64,000 nt of DNA from Rhodosorus marinus (taxonomy: Eukaryota > Rhodophyta > Stylonematophyceae > Stylonematales > Stylonemataceae). The DNA lies in the NCBI GenBank assembly GCA_029953675.1, contig JAMWBK010000005.1, forward strand, positions 1,054,001-1,118,000, given 5' to 3'. A model generated the notes under the pieces. It did no database searches. It saw only the letters and a list, made by a program, of their open reading frames with translations, and was not told where the DNA came from. Both the position numbers and the translations under genes were made by a program. Shown in pieces: positions 22,875 to 33,852 of this stretch (position 1 is the stretch's first letter; the number at the start of each line of letters is the position of its first letter).

Positions 22875-23929
22875 ATGGGTGAGCGGAAGGTCTTGAACAA
22901 GTACTACCCGCCCGACTTTGACGGGACGAAACTTGTTCGAAATAAGAGGCCCCGGGATCAGTTGGAGCTGATCAGATTTATGCTTCCCGTTACTGTGAGA
23001 TGCAACAATTGCGGCGAGTACATGTACGCGGGAAAGAAATTCAACGTGAAGAAGGAGACCTTGCAGAATGAGGTAAAGACATCTCCTATTTCGCTTGTCT
23101 CTAATTTCGTTTTCTTTAGTCTTGGAATAAGTTTCATGGACGCGTTTACTGAAAGAATTTCATGCGTTCTCGCAGGATTATTTGGGATTGAAGATTTTTA
23201 GATTCTATGTGAAATGTGTGAGTTGTTCCTCGCAGTTCACCATCAAGACTGACCCCAAGAATGCGGACTACATTGCTGAGGCGGGGGCAACGAGAAATTA
23301 TGAGCCCTGGCGGCAGCAGGAACAAGGTATGTACTTACCGAGGTGGCCACTCGCACATGTGACTTTCATAGTTCTAATCTAAGCGTGTTGATATCTTTTT
23401 CACAACTGTAGCCGAGGATGATGTCAAGAAAGCTCTCGACGAAGAGGAAATGGACACGATGGCTGCATTGGAGAACAGAACTCTTGACGCAAAAGAAGAG
23501 ATGGAGATTCAGGATGCTCTAGATCAGTTGCGCCATCTCCGCGCCCAGCAAGGCCACCTCAGCTTTGACCAGCTTTTACGAATCCAAGAGCGCCGATTTA
23601 TGAATACGAGCAGAATTGAGGATGCACGAAAGGAAAAGGCTGAGCTTGAAGACGAGAAGGTTGCCAAAGAAGTATTCCAGAAACGAAGAAATATTGTGAA
23701 ACGGCTCGAAGATCCCTCTGAAGAAGCTGAAAATGTGATGGGCAATGAGCCAGAACCCAAAATTCGTCATACAGCTTCGGAAAATCCCCCCCCGCCGCAG
23801 AAGCCCAAACTAGGGGGGCTTGGAGGCCTGAATATTAAGATCAGCACGTCCAAGAAACCGAGACCTGCAACAGAGAGCAAGGTTGCGCTAGCCAGTCTCG
23901 CGGCTTATCCAGACAGCGAGGACGAGTAG
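22875..23929 (+). CDS. YJU2: Splicing factor Yju2/CCDC94 (CWC16 family)
   Basis: Step-I spliceosome factor that joins the Prp19-activated complex to promote branching. Three exons (22875-23072, 23176-23326, 23412-23929) give 288 residues. The N-terminus ([20 protein letters not shown]) is near invariant in the family. A four-Cys zinc site follows: Cys43/Cys46 in [16 protein letters not shown] and Cys80/Cys83 in [11 protein letters not shown]. The [18 protein letters not shown] block comes next. The C-terminal half is charged coiled coil ([32 protein letters not shown]) with a Gly/Lys-rich tail. Length is usual for the family. Its presence fits the intron-rich genes around it. Confidence 0.97.
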
Positions 23930-25247
23930 TCTGTGGCATGTAGCGAAGAAGAAGATATTTGACAACGCCGACACAAACCTGATGCAACATCTCAGGACCA
24001 GGCTGCCGCAGCGGTTAGTGCTCGAATGATCGAACGCAGGAGGGACGAAACTGAAGCATGTGATCGACACAACCTCAAGCCATAGCAGAACGGGAAATCG
24101 AATTTGTTGATTGCAGCTTGTTTTGTACCAAATCCGGGTCACCACTATAGAAAATCTGCCACAACTGGATCTAGAAGAAGACAGACGCAGTAGGAGAGCT
24201 AACTTATTTAACACGTGATCGCGCCAGAACACTAAACCAAATTGGATGATCCAGCAGACAGTCCCACGTTACCAAACGTCGAATCCCTCAAGAAAATAGT
24301 TCTGACCTACCAGGCCAGCCTGCCAATGCGTGGCGGCACCCAGACCTCTGCATGAACTGATAGCAAGGCAATCGGATCATCAAGGGACCGACGTCGACGC
24401 GCTTAGGGTCCTCTGGACCTACCTCGACCAGGCCAACCGCAGCCTCCGCAGACGTACATCGTGGCTCGTTCATCACTCTCGCAATGAAATCTGAATACTA
24501 TTAGTAGTAGCAATAGCCCACTCATGAATGCCTGATTTTCTTCTCTCTATAGGGACTCCCTTAACCGGATGTTCGCCATTCAGTAAAACGACACCAATCC
24601 CCAAGCAACAATTACCCCTATCATGTTTTAAACTTAAAAACGCCTTTTCAGTCTTGGTTTTTTCGTTCATACATGATAATCGACCAACTACTACAGAATA
24701 AAATTCCAACAAACTCATCCGTTGCCTACCCGAGCCGCGCAAAAAAGAATTTCACAAATATTTTATTGGCCAAATTGGTGAATTTTTTTTTGGCCGTGCA
24801 TATTTTTAACACTACTCAAATACCGTCCCATGCATAGAACTGCATTTATAATTTACCGGCCAGAATACCTTGGACCACTGTTACCGCGAAAACAATATCT
24901 TTTTGGAGCGAAAGCTTTCTGTAGTTAGTGTGAATTAGTACACATTAGTATATTATCTGTTTTGGATTGTGGTTATGAAGGACGCGCTCGCTGATGATTG
25001 AGTGCAGTGGTGGCTGGGGGGGTGGCGGGGGTAGTGAGAAGCGAATCGGGCAGTAGTTTAGGAGGCCTTCTGGAAGATCTTTGTATGTATCTGAGTTCGA
25101 ATGGGAGCGATTGCAGAAGATTCTGTTTGCTTTTGGCTGTTTGGTTAGTTGTATGTATTTATGGATATGATTAAATTGGTTCTGGTAGCAGTGACATTTT
25201 AGTTTTCGGGAGGAAAGGGGGGAGGAGGGAGGGTGTTTGAGGGACTG
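23930..25247. other. Intergenic region
   Basis: The 3' flank of YJU2 and 5' flank of the twin-CX9C gene. A+T-rich from 24.7 to 24.95 kb. Frames on the minus strand (up to 114 codons) lack recognisable content. Confidence 0.45.
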
Positions 25248-26096
25248 ATGGCGCCGAATTGTGGACAAAAGTTTGAGCGGGTGTTATCGTGCATGGAGGA
25301 GAAGCACTCTTCGCACTCTTGTAGAGATGTGGTTCATGAGTTTCTGATGTGCCAGAGGGAGGTGAGCAGTGGTGAATCATTAGTTTACAATACGCGTTGG
25401 GGAGCACATTGGTAGTTGTTTTTCTTTTTGTGAGGAATGGGAAACGCTTGTGTTGGACGAATTTTCATGTACCGTTTCTCTCGATTCGAGCAGACGTTAC
25501 CGGGATCCGCTTGGCCTTGTTCCTGAACAGAATGTCCTCCCTGGTTTTGTCCATTGCAGTTTGTTCGCACCGCGGCCGGGGAACAGCAGGTGAAAGGACC
25601 TGCCATGGTGAGAGAATCAGGTAAGCCTGTAGCTGTCGCTGACGCCATGCCTTCTCAGAACACACAAATCACCCCGCGGAGGGAGATTCAGTTGATCATC
25701 AATATGAACCTCGTGAACTCGATGGCAAGAGCGGCCAAGCACCAGGCCTTGGCAGTGAAGGATACATGGTGAGTTTTGCTGACAGCCTCTTCGGCATCCC
25801 TGGCTGAAGCTATGGAACCGATGATAACCCCCCCCCCCCGGGGGCGAAAAGAGTCTGAAAGGGCTGAAGACGCTACATGCAGGTCTGCTCTTATTAGATC
25901 ATTTCCAACTGACCACCCTAAAATATATATTATATTTTGTGCTTTCTGAGCATATAGGAATACGCTTTGGGAACCTGAGACAAGGCAGATTTTCGTCAAA
26001 TATTGCGGTCGAATATGCAAGAACCTCGCTGTAGTTGTAGACAAAACATTTTCAGAAGCTCTAGGTTGGTCGTCGGGTGGCAAGGGCCGATCTTGA
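25248..26096 (+). CDS. Twin-CX9C (CHCH) protein with C-terminal extension
   Basis: Three exons (25248-25361, 25560-25768, 25958-26096; phases 0 and 2) give about 153 residues. The first exon encodes two exact CX9C motifs: Cys5-Cys15 (CGQKFERVLSC) and Cys25-Cys35 (CRDVVHEFLMC). This is the coiled-coil-helix fold of proteins oxidised by Mia40 in the mitochondrial intermembrane space, such as respiratory-assembly factors. The rest (REIQLIINMNLVNSMARAAK, then ETRQIFVKYCGRICKNLAVVV) is not a CHCH part I recognise and may be amphipathic or membrane-associated. If the GTGAGT donor at 25769 is not used, the protein ends one codon later at 25772. The exact subfamily is unknown. Confidence 0.7.
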
Positions 26097-26455
26097 ATGT
26101 AAATCATAGCCGCAGACAGTGTAGAGGCGCCTCGGGTTTGGGTGGATCGGAGTCCAAGGGCGAACCGCGCAAAGCATCAGGAGACACACCACCAAGGGTC
26201 AAGCCACTATCTATGCCGCCTCGAACAAATTTCACACTTATGCCGTAGTCCCATTTTGCACATAAAAAACCACTCTTCGAACTTTTTGTATTCTTTTTCT
26301 TCCGAAAAATGCCTTTAGAGGTCGATACATGATTCACAGATAATAAAGTAGCAAAAGAATTGTGAGCTCTACAAGCGTTTCCCAAATATTGTACATATTG
26401 TACAAGGATCCCGTTTCCGTCACGTCGCCTGGTCAGAGACCGGTTCCACTTCATA
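26097..26455. other. Convergent 3' spacer
   Basis: Separates the ends of the twin-CX9C gene (plus) and the MFS gene (minus). Open frames here are continuations without family content. Confidence 0.4.
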
Positions 26456-27811
26456 TCACTTTGCGATTGCCTCAGTTTCAGTGCGCTTATCCTTCTCAGA
26501 CTGGAATAGGCAGATCGTTGCAGTGATCATGTTCAACAGGGGAAAGGCGAAGGGTGCGTTCGGCATGTAGGGAGCGGCCCCGTCGTGTGTGGAAAACACT
26601 CCAAACACCAAAGACATCAGCAGCGACCCAAATCCAGTTTGCAAAGTGCTCATTGCGGACAGGGAACCTTGCAAAGATCCCTGTTCTGAAGTTGGTACCT
26701 GCCTGGCTATGATAGCCCGCAAAGTCGGAATCGCTATCCACCCAAACGAGCCGACGAAAAGAGACGCGTAGGCATGCCAAGACTTCGTCATGAAGGTCAT
26801 CACGAGAAGGTATCCAAGCTCCGATATGAACCCAAGTTTCATCGTCGGATACTCTCCAAAGGCCTTAATCGCAAACCGCGTGAGCAAACCCTGGTTTATA
26901 ATTGCCACGATTCCAGCAAACGATAAATAGCGACCAATGTCGGCCGCCTCCCAACTGAGCCTTTCGTGGAAATATAGGTAGGCAATGCCGTGCCAAACCG
27001 TGGTGAAGTTAATCAAGAACTGAGTGGCAACAAGCGACGTCAGATATTTGTCTCGCTTGAAGAGCCGAGTGAAGTTAATAACATCAAGATTGATTGCTCT
27101 CTTGTGTGGATTCTTTAAGGTCTCCGGCATAAACCATATACCGAAAGCCGCTAGTCCGAAAAGGCCAACGCTCGCCCAGAGCGCCGTTTGTTCGTTGAAA
27201 TTGGAGACGATCAATCCGCCGACCATTGGACCCAGCGCGAAGCTCGCGCCCCCAACTACTCCCAAAACCCCAAAGAACACTGGCTCATTCCCAGTCCCTA
27301 CAACAATATCAGCCACACACGCGTTGGCTGTAGTTGGAAAGGCGGATCCGACGCTGGACATGTACTTGGAGAGCACATACATGGGCAGAGTTCTGAAACT
27401 TGCCAGGAGAGCAATTTCCATCGCAAACCCTGCGACTCCGAACAGGAGCACCGGTTTCCGTCCCACACGATCAGACAGCGCTCCAACGTACGGGAGCAAA
27501 ACAAGCTCAAGAGGCATTGTCGCAAAACTGATAATTCCCGAAGCATAAGCAGCTTTTGAGGTGCTGCCGTTCATGATCCTCAACAAAAGAGAGGGCAGAA
27601 CCGGTATCAATATAGAGATAGCAAACGTCACCAAGAACAGAAGAGCCATCACGAATGCAAATTTTCGAACGTCCAGCTCCTGCGCCTCAACTCGTGTTTT
27701 CTCCTCATCATCGCTGAACGCTGTCCGCTCCCCACTGCTCGATCCATACGAACTCTCTCCAGCAAGCGACGTCAACGTCATGTCCTCAGACACCTGTTCC
27801 GTCTCCATCAT
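26456..27811 (-). CDS. Major facilitator superfamily transporter
   Basis: A single-exon 451-residue MFS carrier with about 12 hydrophobic spans. The N-terminal ~50 residues are an acidic, Ser-rich cytosolic tail (SSYGSSSGERTAFSDDEEK). The MFS signature in loop 2-3 is clear: GALSDRVGRKPVLLFG. A Gly/Pro-rich span 5 follows (ASFALGPMVGGL), the antiporter-like motif C. Overall it resembles the TetA / MFSD14 (HIAT1)-type group; substrate is not predictable. The ATG pair at 27811/27808 is chosen because the longer frame starts at TTG. Lack of introns is unusual beside its neighbours. Confidence 0.93.
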   Translation of the reverse strand: MMETEQVSEDMTLTSLAGESSYGSSSGERTAFSDDEEKTRVEAQELDVRKFAFVMALLFLVTFAISILIPVLPSLLLRIMNGSTSKAAYASGIISFATMPLELVLLPYVGALSDRVGRKPVLLFGVAGFAMEIALLASFRTLPMYVLSKYMSSVGSAFPTTANACVADIVVGTGNEPVFFGVLGVVGGASFALGPMVGGLIVSNFNEQTALWASVGLFGLAAFGIWFMPETLKNPHKRAINLDVINFTRLFKRDKYLTSLVATQFLINFTTVWHGIAYLYFHERLSWEAADIGRYLSFAGIVAIINQGLLTRFAIKAFGEYPTMKLGFISELGYLLVMTFMTKSWHAYASLFVGSFGWIAIPTLRAIIARQVPTSEQGSLQGSLSAMSTLQTGFGSLLMSLVFGVFSTHDGAAPYMPNAPFAFPLLNMITATICLFQSEKDKRTETEAIAK

Positions 27812-29838
27812 TACCAGAGAAAACCGCAACCAATCCCTCTTCTCAACCAGCCATCACCAGAAACCGAATCACAGCAAACGCTCACCAATCACCCACAAGC
27901 GCAGTTCTCTCAAAACATCCAAAAAAACTCGCCTAGCCAACACAACCCACAGGCCAACTATGCTGTAAATACAGCCCTTGCCAAACCCACCCCGAAGCCC
28001 CTCGCCAGCACAAACAGCATGTGCCCCACTTGGCCCCCCTCCCCACTTCTAACACCCAAAGCCGCACCAGGTGCCAATCTCCTTTTATACAACCCCTGGT
28101 TTGTGTCTTCAGTCTTCGAACGACGTAAAACTCTGGAAATTGGGGGGAGTACTAGTCCCCCGTCATCAAATGAAGTCAAACTCACTGCTCTCCTCACCCC
28201 TCACTGGCAACCCCCGTCATTCAATGACCTATGACGTAAAATAAAATCGATCGAAATTCTTTCTTATCACACTGTTTTAACTAACACCCTAAACTTCTTA
28301 AATAAAACATCCATAGACAAATTCTTGATTCCTAAAATATTTCGCAACAAATATTCCCGTGAGAAAATATATCCTTGAGGGCGGATTTCTCGGTTCCCCT
28401 TTCTTTTTTTTGGAAATCAAGGATACACACCCTTCACACACACAAGGACAACACCCCCCCGCACCCCTTTTCTCTTCCCCCAATCAATTCTTGTCCACAA
28501 TTTCGGGGTTCGGTTGATCAACGGTCTCTCCTCTTGAGACGCGTTTGAGATTGAATATGTGAAAAGTGCTTTTGCAAACAAAAACGAAGGAAAAGTTTTT
28601 GTCTTCAGAAGAAGTTCTCATTGGCTTTTTTTCATGTTTGCTATGAGCTTCAGACTTTGAGTGATTGGTTGATTGGTTTATGTATTATAGAATAAAATAA
28701 ATAGAACGTGCAATTTGGTTTCTGGTATTTGAGGCCAATTATTGAAATGGAGAAAATTAATGAGGAAAAGGGATTGTATGTTTTGTAATCATGAATACCG
28801 TAATTATTATGGCACATATACTGATATGAGCATTTCATATTGGCTAATGTCAATGACACTTGCACGTTCATTTGTTGAACTTAATGTCTGAATTATATTA
28901 ATTTGTGAATGGAAGATCGCGGAAGGGGATTGTTGTCCCTTTTCAACGGCAAGTCTGGATACTGGGATGTGACGGGGATGGCCTAAAAGCTTCCAAATAT
29001 TAAGTGTTTTTAGCAGCAGGGGGGGTCTGCTTATTTTCATTGTTGTTGGAAAACGATTCTTGAAGCTTCAAAAACATGTATAAACTATATTTGCAAAGTA
29101 TCCCAACCGCTGGGCAACGTTTCCGGTGTGGTAGTGGTGGGGGAAGGGGGAGGGGGGAAGGGAATAGAGGAACAGTCTCATGTGAAAAAGAGGGAATTTG
29201 TTGGTGAAATGACAGCAATCGTCTGTAGATATTGATTGCCGACCTTGCCCACAGCGTGAGGGGTATATAGGTGGCAGGGCTTCGCTCTGCAGAAGCGAGT
29301 AAAAGCATAACGCTCCGTGGGCTGATTGCACGTAGAGGACATTTCCGAGCTCCTACAGGACGGCACACATAGTCAAGAAGGTCAGGTCCGCGCACACACG
29401 AGCGTCCCGTGTACCCCAATACCTCAAAAAGTTCCCAAGTTGCGAAAGCCACAGAGCTGGTGGAGGCTCTGCTGGGTGTATATACGTTTTGGTGTTGATT
29501 TCTGTACATTTCCACGCAGACTGCTTCCAGAAACGTCAGATGTCACGATGTGCTGGAGCGCACCCTCAACCCTGAAAAGCCTCGCCATGAAACCATCTAG
29601 AATAATCAGGTGAAATGGCCAATGCCATTGTTCGCACAGACTCACGCGGAGACGAAAATAAGCCCCAGGTGGTCGTCCAGTGCTAGTTATTTCGTACGTT
29701 TTTACGCTCGTTAGCTAATTTAATGTAGTAGCAAGTTAGAATTACGCGAGGGCCACAGAGAGCACTCGTCATGGTGTAGCAGACTGGATACAGGGGTGGG
29801 ACATAGCGTCATCGCGACGGGCGAGCCCTGCAGATCCC
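27812..29838. other. Gene-poor intergenic stretch
   Basis: Pyrimidine-rich just upstream of the MFS gene (27.85-28.5 kb), then A+T-rich to 28.9 kb. A 171-codon minus frame at 29000-29515 starts at GTG and looks like chance; plus-strand frames near 29.3-29.6 kb also lack an ATG. No gene is supported. Confidence 0.45.
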
Positions 29839-31348
29839 CTACTCGTCAATAGACGCAAAATGCTTGTCTCCAACGACTTTTTTCTCCTTTCCCTCTGTAT
29901 GCTCCAAGGCAATCGACTTGAACTTGTTCATGGCCAGCACAAGATGGACATACTTCCGAAGATTTTTCTCCTGTTCTCGGAGAGACACCAAATCGACGTC
30001 GAGAGGTTTATCGGACAGTTCAGAGGACCGCTTAAACCAATCATGCTCAAGAGCGGCCTGGGCATTCAACCGTTTCAAGGGATCTCGCGAAAGAAGACCA
30101 TGAACGAGGCTCCAAGCATATGGTGAGACCGTCTTCCACACAGGTGAGTCTGGGGTCGCGACGCTTCCTGGTTGCATATGCTCGTCATCAGGATCAAAAC
30201 TCGGTAACTCGCCGCTTATTAGAGCGTACATTACAATTCCGAGGGACCATAGGTCAACAGCTTCATCGTACTCGCTGTCCCCAGTGATCTCTGGTGCCAT
30301 GTACAATGGTGTCCCCACGTACGACTTAAGCTGGCGAAAATCAGCATTCTCTCCTCGGCTCACCGAGCACCGCCTCTCTGCATCGTGTGTTAGTCTCCCC
30401 GCCAGTCCAAAGTCAGCGATTTTGACTTTCAAGCCTTTCTCATACGTGCACAGGATGTTGTCGAGCTTCAAATCTCGATGCACAACGCCACAGTTGTGTA
30501 GGTAGTTGACCGCTTCAAGTAGTTGCTGCATGACGTACTGTGCGTCACTTTCTCTGAATTTGTGCATGCAAATGAGGCGATCAACGAGCATCCCCCCTTT
30601 AACAAGTTCCATCACAATATAAATATCTGCCTTTGTCTCAAACGCGTCAACAAGACGAACGATGCTGTCGTGTAATAAGCGCTGTTGAATGTCAATCTCT
30701 CGTCGCAGCCGTGGGATTATCCTCCTGTCGGTCTTGGACTTCTTAATGACCTTGACGGCGTACACTTCTTCCGGTGCCGTGGCAGATTTGCTCGAGTGTT
30801 CTACTATGCCCTGGTGTACGCTTCCAAAAGCACCAGTCCCAAGCTCATCCTTCAAAGCTATGAACGGCGAAATGTCCTGTCAAAACCCATCAGACGATAG
30901 TTCCTCTGCATCAGCTAACCAGCTCACAGTCGCAAGCTGTGAAAGAGATGAAGGCCCACCTTGCTCGTGACGAGTGCCAGTACTCGCAACCACGCCTTCG
31001 TTTCCTCGTGAGTGTCTGCTTGAAATTGAACGACTCTTTTCGGCGTTGTGACGACGACGTTCCCTCCCTGGCCAACCTGAGCTTTCATTGAGCTGCACCG
31101 AACGGTCCACATGACCTAACCATTTAAATTTCAAAGGCATGTGAGCAAACTATGAGTATTTCTTCTCCAATTTCCCCACTGCGGTTCACTCTTCCCACCT
31201 GATCATCCTTAAACGCCCGTAACCAGAGACTGTTCAACTCTAGATGAAGTCTCTCGGAGAAGAACAGAAAAGCCCTGGTGGAAACATAACCTTTCATACA
31301 CACACGCCGGGAAATTGGCCCATCCTGAGGAAGATGAAAGTCTTCCAT
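29839..31348 (-). CDS. PH-domain Ser/Thr protein kinase (CAMK-like)
   Basis: Three exons (31199-31348, 30960-31115, 29839-30876), all phase 0, give 447 residues. Residues ~15-97 form a pleckstrin-homology domain: MKGYVSTRAFLFFSERL at the start, VVQFQADTHEETKAWLRVLAL as the last strand and helix. The kinase domain follows: glycine loop GTGAFGSV (115-122), Lys144 in YAVKVIKK, HRDLKLDN with Asp237, DFG at 257-259, then YMAPE and DLWSLGIVMYAL. All catalytic residues are present. The tail has no EF hands and no AGC hydrophobic motif, so it is neither a canonical CDPK nor Akt. PH-phosphoinositide recruitment to membrane is a likely control; that is inference. Confidence 0.93.
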
Positions 31349-33172
31349 TACTGCGAAACAGCTGAAGGCTTTTCAAACAACGAAATCAATCCCCTCCGAC
31401 CGACAAGACGAACCCTCAGCTAGAAACCATGGCAGGAACCGCCTCCACTCGCAATTCGTTCCTAAAACAACAAAACCTCGATCGCAAAATAGGAATCCTG
31501 CTACAAAACCTCGAGACCAAAACCATCACCAACCTCACTCTCCTCACCCTCCCAAACCGAACAGATGACAGCGAGCTTACTTACATACGCCGCTCTCGGT
31601 AGTCCTATGTAAAGTCGAGATCCGTCACAAAAATACTAGAAAAACAACGATCCCCCCGAAGAAACCACGGATATCCAAATCTTAAAATCCAACCCTTCCT
31701 CCCCGTCCCCACCTCCCCACACAACAAGACCTTACACCGTCTCCAACCCACAACCGTCCTCTCATATTCCCTCTCCTCAAGCAGACCAGAAACAATCTTC
31801 ACCAAATCATCCGAGGCTCAGACTAACGGAAAACCCATCAAAACCAAAAACCCAATGCGCTAAACCTTCTGAAAATGTCCTTCGCTCCGCTAACCACCAT
31901 CACCATCACCACCACCCCAAAAAGAAACAAAAAAACCCTCCTAAACCAGGATAGCTAATTCAGGATGGCAAAATCCCTCTCATCCTCGAACTACACCTTC
32001 ACTATCATCCATATCCATCCACTACCGCCACCTCCAAACCGCCTCTTCGAGCTCAATACCATCTCAGTACTCAACCAGCAAATCGGACAACTGACTCAAT
32101 ATCATGAATGTCAATATTTCTAGTAATTTTCCCCAAGTCCTCTCCCCTCCCCCCCCCCCCCCGCCTTTTCCTCCTCTTATCCTCCATTCCCCCCCCCTTT
32201 TTCCAAACAGACTTTTGCCAACCGTTTACGAAGAATTCAAAAGCAAAACCACAAAAACATCAACCCGGAAAAACGAGCCCTTCGGCTAAGACGGTAATAG
32301 AGCCGGAAGTGCAGGGGGTAGAGTCCGTTGAGATGTGTTATCCTTTAACAATCAAATTATCTCGGTTTTGACTTTAGCCCTCTTTTTGAGGAAGAAAACT
32401 CGAGACACTGAGGGAGGCTGATCGATTATTTCTTCCCCCCCGGGGAACTCATCCTTGAAAATATATTTAATTGAAGGAAGATAATTTATTGAACGATTTG
32501 CATGGTTAACGAACCCCCTTCCCAAGGATGTTCTCAGCAGGATGGAAAACGCCTTTTGGGCTGGATACTTCGTCTATCTATCGAGTATCAATCGTTTTCA
32601 TTTTGATTGATTGGATGTGAGAGTAGCTATTTGGACGTTTGGATGGAGGGGTTGATGCGGTTTTGCCTTTGTACGCAGATTTCTTTGCGTACTGAATTTT
32701 TTTTTTTGCGCTTTGGTTTCCGGGTCTTCTCCCTGTTTTGTTTTGTCCCCTCTCTTGCTTGTGTAGTACACGCGGCCTTTTGCTCCGAAGAACACGGCCT
32801 TTCGTGGATAGTTTGCTGCTGGGTTGTAGAGGGGGAGCTGACAGGCGTATTGAGTCCGGATGCTTTCGTTATGGCAGTAAGGCCTTATGCTCGGCAGCAA
32901 CTGCCGTTTCGTGGATAGTTTATTAATGCGTACAAAAGATTCTGTTCATAAATCTCAGTCAATAGGGTGTATGTATGTGTATATCTTTTCCAATTTTGCT
33001 GGAGACGACAGGTCCTGGGACCCGCCATCTACTTAATATTAAAACGAAGTGACGAACAGCGGTGACCATATAAACCTTCGGAAGCAGGGTCTTCCAGAAA
33101 GAAACCCGCTCAAAAACGAAGCGCGCGGTGACAGCTCTTCAGTCAATCAGGCTCGGAATGAATGAGGCTCAA
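31349..33172. other. Intergenic, pyrimidine-rich upstream DNA
   Basis: From 31.4 to 32.3 kb the plus strand is C/A/T-rich, with CCA/CCT trinucleotide repeats near 31895 and a run of 14 C at 32149-32162. The rest is mixed. No gene is supported. Confidence 0.45.
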
Positions 33173-33852
33173 TTAGATTACCAACGGCTGGTTGTAGCCC
33201 TGCCCAGAAGTTGGTTCAAGATAAATATTCAGGTAGTCATCTACAGCATCCCAGTTAGCATCCCCAGCTATAATGGTTTCAATCTGCAATAAGAACAATG
33301 TGTACACGGGTAAGAATCCGGGTAGAGTGCAGAGAGCGAACGGCTGAGCTAGCTTACGTTTGTTTCCTGGTCAGGCTGGCTGGGCTGATCAAAGGACGCA
33401 GATTCTTGTCCACTAACCATGCTCGTGAACAGCACGTCCGGGGCGGAATACAAGTTATCAGTAGGAAAGAACACAGCATCAACTGGCGGTTCGGCATCAC
33501 CAGGCGCGGAGGTCTCCGATACTTCTCCGACTTGGTCCAGAGGGAGCATCTCCATCGACATCTCCATACCCTGCTTCACTTTGGGCTGTTCCAGAACCGG
33601 AGTCACAGGAGACCCCGGCGGTGGTCCACGTCCGTTCTGATTCTGCATCTTCTCCAGCTTCAGGAAATGCTTCTGAGCATGAGATCGCACCTGTACTCTG
33701 CTCTTCGTCATAACATACTGGGTGATCTTCATCCAATCTCTTCCATACTCCTCCAGGGCTTCCAAAAACCTCCTATGCTCCTCACTGCTCCATTTCTCAC
33801 GGCGCTTAAGCGCTCGATACTTCCTCTTTGGGGTTGCGTTTTCCTCTCCCAT
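33173..33852 (-). CDS. SHAQKYF-class Myb-like transcription factor
   Basis: Two exons (33358-33852 and 33173-33283, phase 0) give 201 residues. A single Myb/SANT repeat lies at about 17-65: EKWSSEEHRRFLEALEEYGR, DWMKITQYVMTKS, then VQVRSHAQKHFLKLEK. The SHAQK(Y/H)F signature defines the one-repeat Myb group that includes plant CCA1/REVEILLE clock factors and Dictyostelium MybH types. Here Tyr is replaced by His. It is preceded by a basic stretch (PKRKYRALKRR). The C-terminal part is Pro/acidic, Met-rich (GMEMSMEMLP) and ends in an acidic exon (IIAGDANWDAVDDYLNIYL) that could be an activation region. It is nuclear by inference. Confidence 0.93.

Noticed and set aside
27024..27548. 174-codon plus-strand open frame
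   Set aside because: Antisense shadow of the MFS transporter, whose minus-strand frame has clear MFS motifs.
29000..29515. 171-codon minus-strand open frame
   Set aside because: Starts at GTG; its second half is Pro/Leu-rich translation of a pyrimidine tract; no exon partners.
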